From Bog-950 sp964620645 (lineage in GTDB: Bacteria; Bacteroidota; Bacteroidia; Chitinophagales; LD1), in the NCBI GenBank assembly GCA_964620645.1, contig CAZUHU010000007.1, forward strand, positions 1-47,966: a DNA stretch of 47,966 bases, given 5' to 3'. Below are positions 33,824 through 40,603 of this stretch, in pieces (within the stretch, counting starts at the first letter, position 1; every line of letters begins with the position of its first letter). Below the pieces are notes generated by a model. The model saw only the letters and a program-made list of their open reading frames with translations. It was not told the origin of the DNA and searched no databases. A program made the translations under genes and the position numbers.

Positions 33824-36244
33824 TTAGAAGCCACGGCGTTTTGCAGCCAGCGAGGATGACAGGGTAGTAAAGCTTATGATAGTTACAGAACTAAGCGGCA
33901 TTATGATTGCTGCCACAATGGGGCTCATAGTACCCTGAACGGCCAGGTATATGCCAACCAGGTTATATATTAAAGAAATGCCGAAGCTGGCAATGATGAT
34001 TTTGACCCCATCCTTTGAATAGGCCAGCATTTGGTCCATGCGTTCAAATTCGGAAGCCTCAATTATACCATCGCAGGCAGGGGAGAAGTTGTTTACGTTA
34101 TCGGAAATAGCCAGGCCTACATTGGCCTGTTTTAAGGCGCCGGCATCGTTCAGCCCATCGCCCACCATCATCACCTGTTCATGTTTTTGTTCCACAAGTT
34201 CTTTAATAAACATCAGCTTATCGGCAGGTTGTTGGTGGAATATGAGGTTGTCAGGGCTGATGTATTGGCCCAGGAAGTTTTTCTCGGCATCGTTATCACC
34301 ACTAACTACGTACAATTTAAATTTGTTTTTAAGGGTGGTCATCAGGTTGCCGAAACCTTTGCGGTATTCGTTTTTAATAAGGAAGAAACCTTTAATGTTG
34401 CCATTAATGCCAATGTAAATTTTTGACGCATGCCTGAAATCGGAAATAGGAGAGGATGAGCCGGTATTATCACCGTATAGATATTTTTTAGAACCGATAC
34501 GTACGCAGTTTTCATCTACCCAACCTTCAATACCTTTCCCTTCAATTTCTTTAAAGTCGGTAGTGTCAATCAGTTTTACCTCTTTCAATAAATCGTAAAC
34601 CTTACGGCTAAGGGGATGCGATGAATGGTAGGTAAGCGATTTTACCAATTGCAATTCGTAGGGGGTAAGTGCCTCGCCATGAAAATCTATACTGGCTGTT
34701 TTGGTATTGGTAAGGGTGCCGGTTTTATCAAATACAATGGAGTTGATGCGCGCCATTTTTTCGATAACCAATGCATTTTTGAGGTAAACTTTATTGCGAC
34801 TTAAGCGACGCAACACGTTGCCCAGTGTAAAAGGGGAAGAAAGCGCCAGCGCGCATGGGCAGGTAATAATTAGTACTGAGGTAAATGCGTTTAGCGCTTT
34901 GTGCAGGTCCTTGTTCCACCAAAACAACATGGCGGCGGTGGCAATGCCAATTACCAGTGGTGTAAACCATTTACTTACCTGCGTTGCCAATGAAGTTATT
35001 TGCCTGTCCGCATTTTCTTTGTTAAAGGCGGCATCGTTCCAAAGTTGGGTAAGGTAACTGTGGCTAACTTCTTTTGTTACTTCAACTTCTATTGCGGCGC
35101 CTATGTGCTTGCCGCCGGCGTAAATTACATCGCCGCTGGTTTTACTCAGCGGGGTAGCCTCTCCAGTCACAAAACTGTAATCAATATTGCCCTTTCCCTT
35201 AATCAGCACCGAATCGGCCGGCACTAACTCCTGGTTGCGTAGTAATAGCCTATCGCCAACACGTACCTTGGTTAAAGGAATGGAGCTTTCAATTCCATTG
35301 TTAACGGTGGTTACGGCAATAGGGAAATAAGATTTGTAATCGCGCTCAAACGAAAGCGCATCGTACGTTTTGTTTTGAAACAAACGGCCGATAAGCATAA
35401 GCAGAATGAGACTGCCAAGGGTATCGAAATAACCGGCACCTGTTTGACTGAAGATTTCGTAAGTGCTGCGAACAAACATGGCAATAATCCCCAATACAAT
35501 GGGGATGTCCATGTTAAGTGTTTTTTGTTTTAAAGCATTATAAGCTGAAGAAAAAAACTCTGAAGCGCAGTAAAACATTACCGGAAGGGCAAGCACAAAA
35601 TTCAGATAGCCGAAGAACCTGCGGAAGGGAGATTCAGTTAGCGCATTAATGCCGAGGTATTCAGGAAAGCTGAGCAGCATTATGTTACCGAAGGCGAAAA
35701 AGGCAATACCGATTTTTAGATAGTACCTGCGGATGTGGTCGCTCTTTTCTTTGCGTTCAAGGTCGTTAAGGTTTATGTTAGGCTCGTAACCTATTGACAC
35801 CAGCAATTCTACTACCTGTCTTAAGCTCAGGATGGAGTTATCAAACGTAATGTATACTTCGCGTTTCATGAAGTTTACATTACTGCGGCTAATGCCTTGT
35901 TTTAGCCGGTAGAGGTTTTCTAACAGATAGATGCACGAACTGCAATGTATTTGGGGAATGTAGAAAGTGGCAGTGCTTATTTTGCCATCAGTAAATTGTA
36001 TAAGCTTTGATTTTACCTGTTCATCATCCAGGTAAGCAAAACGGGTTTTATGTACTTCGCGGTTTAAAGAGGTGCCCGGTGTGTTGTTTAGGTCGTAGTA
36101 GTTGCAAAGGTTGTTTTCGCTAAGTACTTCGTAAACAGTTTTGCAGCCCTGGCAACAGAAGGTTTTGTCATTAAAGTGGATTTCTTCTTTGCAGTCCTCT
36201 CCACAGTGGTAACAATGCTGAATATTGATAATCGCTTTTGTCAA
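33824..36244 (-). CDS. ccoI: Copper-transporting P1B-type ATPase for cbb3 oxidase assembly (CcoI/FixI)
   Basis: An 806-residue heavy-metal P-type ATPase that supplies copper for CuB. The N-terminus has a Cys-rich zinc-ribbon-like part (CYHCGEDC and CCQGC, 11-34) followed by a CcoI-type HMA domain with CSSC (101-104). Membrane copper site CPC is at 462-464 (TCPCALALSS), the phosphorylated Asp is 506 (DKTGTLT) and the hinge motif is GDGLNDAGAL. The actuator loop reads TGEA (360-363) where TGES is the usual form. It ends right before the FNR/FixK-type site. It starts divergently from the membrane kinase at 36389, with two more FNR/FixK-type sites between. Confidence 0.95.
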   Translation of the reverse strand: MTKAIINIQHCYHCGEDCKEEIHFNDKTFCCQGCKTVYEVLSENNLCNYYDLNNTPGTSLNREVHKTRFAYLDDEQVKSKLIQFTDGKISTATFYIPQIHCSSCIYLLENLYRLKQGISRSNVNFMKREVYITFDNSILSLRQVVELLVSIGYEPNINLNDLERKEKSDHIRRYYLKIGIAFFAFGNIMLLSFPEYLGINALTESPFRRFFGYLNFVLALPVMFYCASEFFSSAYNALKQKTLNMDIPIVLGIIAMFVRSTYEIFSQTGAGYFDTLGSLILLMLIGRLFQNKTYDALSFERDYKSYFPIAVTTVNNGIESSIPLTKVRVGDRLLLRNQELVPADSVLIKGKGNIDYSFVTGEATPLSKTSGDVIYAGGKHIGAAIEVEVTKEVSHSYLTQLWNDAAFNKENADRQITSLATQVSKWFTPLVIGIATAAMLFWWNKDLHKALNAFTSVLIITCPCALALSSPFTLGNVLRRLSRNKVYLKNALVIEKMARINSIVFDKTGTLTNTKTASIDFHGEALTPYELQLVKSLTYHSSHPLSRKVYDLLKEVKLIDTTDFKEIEGKGIEGWVDENCVRIGSKKYLYGDNTGSSSPISDFRHASKIYIGINGNIKGFFLIKNEYRKGFGNLMTTLKNKFKLYVVSGDNDAEKNFLGQYISPDNLIFHQQPADKLMFIKELVEQKHEQVMMVGDGLNDAGALKQANVGLAISDNVNNFSPACDGIIEASEFERMDQMLAYSKDGVKIIIASFGISLIYNLVGIYLAVQGTMSPIVAAIIMPLSSVTIISFTTLSSSLAAKRRGF

Positions 36245-36296
36245 TGTAATCGCCCTCTTTTTTTACAAATAACGGCTTGTGTATGACAAGTGGTTC

Positions 36297-36310
36297 ATGA
36301 TAAAAGTCAG
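36297..36310. promoter_or_regulatory. FNR/FixK-type box 1 in the ccoI/kinase divergent region
   Basis: ATGATAAAAGTCAG: TGAT-N4-GTCA, 7 of 10 to the TTGAT-N4-ATCAA consensus. It is 53 bases upstream of the ccoI ATG and exactly 22 bases from the next site, centre to centre. Confidence 0.5.
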
Positions 36311-36318
36311 GGTTTTGA

Positions 36319-36332
36319 CTGATTTCGGTCAA
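36319..36332. promoter_or_regulatory. FNR/FixK-type box 2 in the ccoI/kinase divergent region
   Basis: CTGATTTCGGTCAA: TGAT-N4-GTCA, 8 of 10 to consensus. It is nested in a longer inverted repeat TTTTGAC-N8-GTCAAAA (36313-36334). It lies 75 bases upstream of the ccoI start and 57 bases upstream of the kinase start at 36389, so it may serve both directions. Confidence 0.55.
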
Positions 36333-36388
36333 AACAAAAAAACTTTAATACATGGGTGGCGTATAGGCATGAAACGTGATCTGATTTT

Positions 36389-37807
36389 ATGCAACTGAAT
36401 TTAACCAAAAACCAACAGCCGTTAAACGTTTCATCGCAAGGCATGCGCTTTTCGATGGCGGGTGTAAAACAACTTTGGCAGAAGTTTGTGAACACCGGGG
36501 TAGATGCGGCCTTACCAAAAGATGAAGTGCGCTATGTGCATTTTACAAACATCATTGCGCTTTTAACCATAGTGGCGGCTGCCTCTTACATACCATTCTC
36601 GGTATACCAGGGCCAGTGGGCGCTGGCCTTAAAGCAGGTAATTGATGTGGCTTGCATAAGCATGGTTATTTGGTTTAACTACCGTAAACTGTATATGCCG
36701 GCACGGTACGCCTATATTATTTTGGTAAACATTGTGTTGCTGCTAAACGCCTTAATGATTGGCCACCAGGCAAAGGTGCACGAGTTTTTTTACATAAGTT
36801 ACATGGTTCCTTTCCTGTTGTTCAGGGTTAAGGACTATATGAAGATTATATTGGGGTTGGTTATAGTATTATCATTTCTTGATGTTTATTACAACCTGTA
36901 TCCCAACTTTACCGCTTATAATTTAGCTATTGATATGCAGCAACAGCTTGCATGGGGCAATGCGGTAGTTAAGTTTGGTTTGTTTGGCATTGCTATTTAT
37001 TTGCTGGCCTATTATAACTACGAAAGCGAAGTTCAGTTGGAAAAGGCTAACCATGACTTAACTGAACATAGCATGGAATTGGAGCAGAGCAATGCCGACC
37101 TTGAGCAATTCGCCTATATTATTTCGCACGACCTTAAAACCCCGGTTAGAAACATAAGCAGCTTTTTGGATTTGCTGGCCCAACGTTATGGAAGCAGTAT
37201 TGACCAGAACGGAATGGACTACATTAACTTTAGCCGTAGCGGTGCGGTGCGCCTGGCTCGTCAAATTGATAGCTTATTGGTGTACTCAAGAATAGGAAAA
37301 AATTTACCCCCTGTAGGCCAGGTAAATGTGGCTGATGTGCTTAACGGCCTGCAAATAGAAATGCAGGATAAGATAAAGGCTACCGGGGCAGTTGTTACCA
37401 CTAACCGGCAATTGCCCAGCATTAATTATGTGCATTCGGGCCTTGTAATGCAACTATTCCGCCAATTACTGGATAACGCTATAAAGTTCAATAAAAGCGA
37501 TGCTCCGGTGGTTACTGTTGATTGGGATGAGGATGAGCAGAAATATACCTTCTCGGTTGCAGATAACGGAATAGGTATTGACAACCAGTACAGCAATAAG
37601 TTGTTTCACATATTCAGAAGACTGCATGGTGAGGGCGAATACGAAGGCTCAGGCACAGGCCTGGCCATTTGCAAAAAGATACTGAACATTTACAAAGGCA
37701 GTATTTGGTACAAGGGCGAGCCCGGAAAGGGAACCACGTTTTACTTTACCATACCCAAGGCAGACCCTTTTGTTCAGCCGATGCAGCAGTTGGTTAAAGC
37801 GGCCTAG
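36389..37807 (+). CDS. Six-helix membrane histidine kinase (7TMR/MASE-like sensor, phytochrome-type kinase core)
   Basis: A 472-residue kinase without partner regulator next to it. Residues 45-215 contain about six membrane helices that form the sensor; then a short coiled coil leads to SHDLKTPVRNISSF (His in the SHDLK box), followed by the HATPase domain (QLLDNAIKFN, DNGIGIDNQ, GTGLAICKKI). The kinase core closely resembles that of the multi-PAS kinase at 42083. The signal is unknown. It is divergent from ccoI with two FNR/FixK-type sites in the shared region, so it may be induced at low oxygen. The hairpin after its stop has its T-run on the other strand and probably does not terminate it. 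Confidence 0.9.
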   Translation: MQLNLTKNQQPLNVSSQGMRFSMAGVKQLWQKFVNTGVDAALPKDEVRYVHFTNIIALLTIVAAASYIPFSVYQGQWALALKQVIDVACISMVIWFNYRKLYMPARYAYIILVNIVLLLNALMIGHQAKVHEFFYISYMVPFLLFRVKDYMKIILGLVIVLSFLDVYYNLYPNFTAYNLAIDMQQQLAWGNAVVKFGLFGIAIYLLAYYNYESEVQLEKANHDLTEHSMELEQSNADLEQFAYIISHDLKTPVRNISSFLDLLAQRYGSSIDQNGMDYINFSRSGAVRLARQIDSLLVYSRIGKNLPPVGQVNVADVLNGLQIEMQDKIKATGAVVTTNRQLPSINYVHSGLVMQLFRQLLDNAIKFNKSDAPVVTVDWDEDEQKYTFSVADNGIGIDNQYSNKLFHIFRRLHGEGEYEGSGTGLAICKKILNIYKGSIWYKGEPGKGTTFYFTIPKADPFVQPMQQLVKAA

Positions 37808-37808
37808 A

Positions 37809-37838
37809 AAAAAAAGGGCCGCCGTGAAAACGGCGGCC
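37809..37838 (-). terminator. Intrinsic terminator of the DUF2892 gene
   Basis: The stem GGCCGCCGT / ACGGCGGCC with loop GAAA (37817-37838) has nine As on its left. On the minus strand this is a GC stem followed by a T-run, ending the DUF2892 transcript; on the plus strand no T-run follows, so it is not a good terminator for the kinase. Confidence 0.8.
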
Positions 37839-37840
37839 TG

Positions 37841-37897
37841 CTCTGCGCGCTAATTGGACTATTAGGACTCAGCGATTATATGGTAAGACGCGCAGAG
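37841..37897 (-). repeat. Long-range inverted repeat in the 3' UTR of the DUF2892 transcript
   Basis: CTCTGCGCG (37841-37849) and CGCGCAGAG (37889-37897) are perfectly complementary across a 39-base loop. Together with the adjacent terminator, the DUF2892 mRNA would carry about 95 bases of structured 3' end. A trans-acting small RNA is possible but unproven. Confidence 0.45.
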
Positions 37898-37905
37898 TGG
37901 ACTCT

Positions 37906-38094
37906 TTATGAGTGTTTATTAGTTCTAAAACCGACCATTTCGTACAATGGGCACCAAAAAGCTACGGCAGTTCCAAAAAACACTGCGCCAGGTAAAACCC
38001 ATAGCCATTGACCGGTTAATACGGCTACTGTTATAGAAATAATGAACAACAAAGTTCTGAATGCTCCGTCGAAAGCTCCAACGTTTGATTTCAT
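37906..38094 (-). CDS. DUF2892 (YgaP-like) two-helix membrane protein
   Basis: A 62-residue protein: a short N-terminus, helix FRTLLFIISITVAVLTG, a turn, helix WVLPGAVFFGTAVAFW and a polar tail. This is the DUF2892 pattern, as in the membrane part of YgaP-like rhodaneses, here as a standalone domain. The Cys in FWCPLYEM is typical. Its role is unknown. It has its own strong terminator, and an FNR/FixK-type site 86-99 bases upstream, so low-oxygen control is likely. Confidence 0.85.
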   Translation of the reverse strand: MKSNVGAFDGAFRTLLFIISITVAVLTGQWLWVLPGAVFFGTAVAFWCPLYEMVGFRTNKHS

Positions 38095-38179
38095 GTTTCT
38101 TTTCTTTTAGCGTTAATAATTACACCGCAAAGAAGAAGGCACTAACGTTGGCAGGCCATGACCTGCATCAGCAGCGAAT

Positions 38180-38193
38180 TTGATTGATATCAT
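38180..38193. promoter_or_regulatory. FNR/FixK-type box upstream of the DUF2892 gene
   Basis: TTGATTGATATCAT: TTGAT-N4-ATCA(T), 9 of 10 to TTGAT-N4-ATCAA, the best match in the window. It lies between the terminator of the coiled-coil gene and the DUF2892 start. No TAnnTTTG was found at the expected -41.5 spacing. Confidence 0.55.
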
Positions 38194-38201
38194 ACACTAA
38201 A

Positions 38202-38235
38202 CAAAAAACGCAGCGGCTTGTTCTGCCTGCTGCGT
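38202..38235 (-). terminator. Intrinsic terminator of the coiled-coil gene
   Basis: The stem ACGCAGC (38208-38214) pairs with GCTGCGT (38229-38235), extended inside by GGC/GCC. On the minus strand it is followed by GTTTTTTGT. It lies 23 bases beyond the stop at 38258. Confidence 0.8.
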
Positions 38236-38257
38236 CTTATTATGTCGTTTTTCCGTG

Positions 38258-38644
38258 TTAAAAAACTTTGCTCAAAAAGCGGTTGAATTCAAAGCGTGTA
38301 TCGGCCATAGTTGCGGCAAACATTTTGACGCGGTCGCGCAGAGAATCGGCCATTTCGGTTGATTTTTCATGGATATGCTCCGGCTTTTGCCTGGTTAGTT
38401 CCTGTAGCTCATGATTTTTTATTCCTATATCATGTTTTAATATATCTAACTGCTCGCGCAAAACCACGAACTTATTTTGGAAATGTTCCACCTGGGCTGC
38501 TACATCTTTATCTGAACTAAGGCCCGAGGCTTCTTCTAAGCGCTTGGTAAGTATGGCAATTTCTTCTTTGTAAAAATCCATTTCGCGCAGCCAATCGGTT
38601 CCCTGGTGGTGTAAAGCATTAATTGAAGTCTTCATTACGTACAT
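38258..38644 (-). CDS. Small coiled-coil hypothetical protein downstream of the usp gene
   Basis: A 128-residue, almost fully alpha-helical soluble protein with heptad-like patterns (KEEIAILTKRLEEASG, FVVLREQLDILKHDIG) and a His-rich start (INALHHQGTDWLREM). I do not recognise a named family; similar short proteins of about 120 residues occur in Bacteroidota beside stress genes. Two starts are possible, ATG at 38644 (MYVMKT) or ATG at 38635 (MKTSINALHH). It lies 36 bases downstream of the usp gene in the same direction, with no terminator between them, so it is probably part of the same transcript and would share the usp promoter. Confidence 0.8.
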   Translation of the reverse strand: MYVMKTSINALHHQGTDWLREMDFYKEEIAILTKRLEEASGLSSDKDVAAQVEHFQNKFVVLREQLDILKHDIGIKNHELQELTRQKPEHIHEKSTEMADSLRDRVKMFAATMADTRFEFNRFLSKVF

Positions 38645-38680
38645 TTTTGTGCCGCAAATTAGGCGGCGGTTATCTAATTT

Positions 38681-39514
38681 TTATTGGTGAGTTATAAATA
38701 CAGGTACACTTAATTCTTTGATAATGCGGTTAGAAACACTTTGATGAAAAAGGCGCGAAATGGCATTACGGCCATAGGAGCCCATAACCACTATGGCATT
38801 GGACGAATTCTTTTTGAGGTAGTTAATCAGTTCATCGCCGCTATCGCCATTCAGCACTACATATTCGCTATCGCTAAAGTGGGCGTGTATAAGGTCCTTA
38901 AAATTCACACCTTCCTTTAGGTGGTTGCCCGATTTTTCGTTTACGCTTACTACTGTGGTTTTTAAATCCTCCAGCTCCGGAAACAGGTAAGCAAACTGCT
39001 TGATGGCATATACACTGGAGGCGCCGCCATCGTAACATAAAAACACTTTATCGAAGTAGTGGTAATGGTGCGGCACTATAAGCACCGGGCAATGCGAGTC
39101 AATAAGCAAATCCTTTAAAAACGGGCTAGGCCCTTCGTTGCCCATTGTAAAAAAGCCTGTGTTTTCATCAATAATGATGATATCGGCAAAGATGCTTTCC
39201 TTCAACAACTCCTGTAAAGGCACGCCTTTATCAAGATGCACTTTATGATGAATGCCTTTTTCATCGCAGGCACGGTTAAATAATTTAATGTTCAGGTCTA
39301 TTTTATCCTTCTCTTCCTGCTGCGAGGCCTCGATGGAACTGAAGTCGATAAATGGCTGGTCCCATGCATAAGCGTAGGTGTAATTGAGGTAACGCATATC
39401 CTGTATAAATACCCCGATGAGGAGTGAGTTTGTTGCCTTGGCTATTTCCATGGCATAACGCGAAGCCCCTTCTGAGTATTTGGTGCCGTCGAAGGCTGCT
39501 AATATCTTTTTCAT
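38681..39514 (-). CDS. Universal stress protein, two tandem Usp domains
   Basis: A 277-residue cytosolic protein with two Usp (alpha/beta) domains: the first starts KKILAAFDGTKYSEGASRYA, the second near residue 150 with KVFLCYDGGASSVYAI. The ATP-binding loop of the second domain reads MGSYGRNAISRLFHQSVS, where the G in the usual G-2x-G-9x-G(S/T) third position is Gln, so nucleotide binding may be changed. Usp proteins of FNR-type regulons help survival in low oxygen and stress. The gene has an FNR/FixK-type site about 105 bases upstream and a TAnnTTTG box at a spacing near -41.5, and is likely co-transcribed with the coiled-coil gene. Confidence 0.92.
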   Translation of the reverse strand: MKKILAAFDGTKYSEGASRYAMEIAKATNSLLIGVFIQDMRYLNYTYAYAWDQPFIDFSSIEASQQEEKDKIDLNIKLFNRACDEKGIHHKVHLDKGVPLQELLKESIFADIIIIDENTGFFTMGNEGPSPFLKDLLIDSHCPVLIVPHHYHYFDKVFLCYDGGASSVYAIKQFAYLFPELEDLKTTVVSVNEKSGNHLKEGVNFKDLIHAHFSDSEYVVLNGDSGDELINYLKKNSSNAIVVMGSYGRNAISRLFHQSVSNRIIKELSVPVFITHQ

Positions 39515-39582
39515 ACCGCTGAGTTTTATGAAAAGTTACACAGATATAACGAGCAATACAATAAAATCATGTATTGATGATT

Positions 39583-39590
39583 CAAAAGTA
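39583..39590 (-). promoter_or_regulatory. Probable -7 element of the usp promoter
   Basis: On the minus strand this reads TACTTTTG, matching TAnnTTTG, 68 bases before the usp ATG. A start point near 39578 would place the FNR/FixK-type site centre at about -41.5, the class II activator position. Confidence 0.5.
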
Positions 39591-39604
39591 GATTGACTAT
39601 GAGG

Positions 39605-39626
39605 CCTTAATCATGATTAAGGTCAA
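39605..39626. promoter_or_regulatory. FNR/FixK-type box overlapping an 18-bp perfect palindrome, upstream of usp
   Basis: ATGATTAAGGTCAA (39613-39626) is TGAT-N4-GTCA, 8 of 10 to consensus. It overlaps CCTTAATCATGATTAAGG (39605-39622), a perfect 18-bp palindrome centred 6 bases away. Either may be the real operator, or two factors may compete. Confidence 0.55.
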
Positions 39627-39657
39627 ACGGGGTAGTGAGATTGGTCAGGCAGGGCTG

Positions 39658-40431
39658 CTAAACCTTTTTATCCCAAACATATACGCTGCGCTGGGCGGTG
39701 GGGTACATTACAATGTTGGTGATGTTTACATGTGGTGGGGTAGTTACCACGTAGTAAACCGCATTGGCAATATCCTCGGCTGTTAAAGGCTTATAGCCCT
39801 GGTAAACTTTTGCGGCTTTTTCTTTATCGCCATGAAACCGCACTACGGAAAACTCAGTTTCGGCGGCGCCGGGGTCAACCGAGCAGCAGCGTATGTTAGT
39901 GCCCGCCAAATCAAGGTTAATGCCCTCATTTAAAGCCTTAACAGCATACTTGGTGGCATTATAGACATTGCCTTCCGGGTAAACCAGGTGACCGGCGGTT
40001 GAACCTATGTTTATGATGTGACCTTCGTTTCGCTCTATCATCATTGGTAATATAGAACGGGTAATGTAGAGCAGGCCCTTAATGTTGGTATCAATCATTT
40101 TTTCCCAATCACCAATAAGCCCTTCCTGTAGTTTGTTTTTGCCCGATGCAAGACCGGCGTTGTTTACCAGAATATCCGGAACAACCTCCCGGCTGGCAAG
40201 GTCGTTAGCCATTTCAACGCACTGGTTTAGTTTGGTAACATCGAAACAATAGGAGAGCACCTGTACTCCGTATTTTTCCTGAAGTATGTGGTGGAAGGGC
40301 TCCAAACGGTCGTTACGGCGGCCGGTGATGATAACGTTACAACCGTTCTTCGCAAACAGATCAGCTATTGCCTTACCGAAACCGGATGTAGCGCCGGTTA
40401 TTAAGGCCCATTTTCCCCTTATCGAATTCAT
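39658..40431 (-). CDS. YdfG-like short-chain dehydrogenase (3-hydroxy acid/L-allo-threonine type)
   Basis: A 257-residue NADP-dependent SDR. ITGATSGFGKAIA (11-23) binds the cofactor; Arg38-Arg39 after the second strand fits NADP. NNAGLASGKNKLQEG, the catalytic Ser144, Tyr157 and Lys161 (YNATK) and the tail TTPPHVNITNIVMYPTAQ all follow the YdfG group that oxidises L-allo-threonine, serine and 3-hydroxypropionate-type substrates. An upstream ATG at 40485 is open, but family members begin at MNSIRGKWALITG (40431), so that start is used. A 33-bp inverted repeat lies 117-149 bases upstream. Confidence 0.9.
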   Translation of the reverse strand: MNSIRGKWALITGATSGFGKAIADLFAKNGCNVIITGRRNDRLEPFHHILQEKYGVQVLSYCFDVTKLNQCVEMANDLASREVVPDILVNNAGLASGKNKLQEGLIGDWEKMIDTNIKGLLYITRSILPMMIERNEGHIINIGSTAGHLVYPEGNVYNATKYAVKALNEGINLDLAGTNIRCCSVDPGAAETEFSVVRFHGDKEKAAKVYQGYKPLTAEDIANAVYYVVTTPPHVNITNIVMYPTAQRSVYVWDKKV

Positions 40432-40547
40432 AAAGCTAAAGTAGCGTTTTGCTTTAGCCTTACCCAAAAGGTTGACATCATACACCAGCGCTATGCCGCC
40501 AGGTTTAATGTAATTAATTGGCTTTTAATTGATTGCTACTCGTTTTA

Positions 40548-40580
40548 CAAAAGTTGATACTTTGAAAGTGTCAACTTTTG
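40548..40580. promoter_or_regulatory. 33-bp near-perfect inverted repeat upstream of the ydfG-like gene
   Basis: The left arm CAAAAGTTGATACTTT (40548-40563), a central G and the right arm AAAGTGTCAACTTTTG (40565-40580) differ at only one position. It is followed by a partial copy (TCAACCTTTT). No T-run follows on the minus strand, so it is unlikely to be a terminator of the gene at 40604; it looks like an operator of the SDR gene. Confidence 0.5.
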
Positions 40581-40603
40581 TCAACCTTTTTAAGCGTTAA
40601 AAA

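Noticed and set aside
34038..35227. Plus-strand reading frames over ccoI
   Set aside because: Shadows of the P-type ATPase gene; no motifs of their own.
37809..37838. Hairpin as terminator of the kinase at 36389
   Set aside because: The A-run is on the left; only minus-strand transcripts would get a U-run.
39574..39585. TTGATGATTCAA as another FNR-type site
   Set aside because: The arms TTGA and TCAA are 4 bases apart instead of 6, and it overlaps the probable -7 region.
40548..40580. Inverted repeat as terminator for the TPR-like gene
   Set aside because: On the minus strand it is followed by TAAAACGAGT with no T-run.
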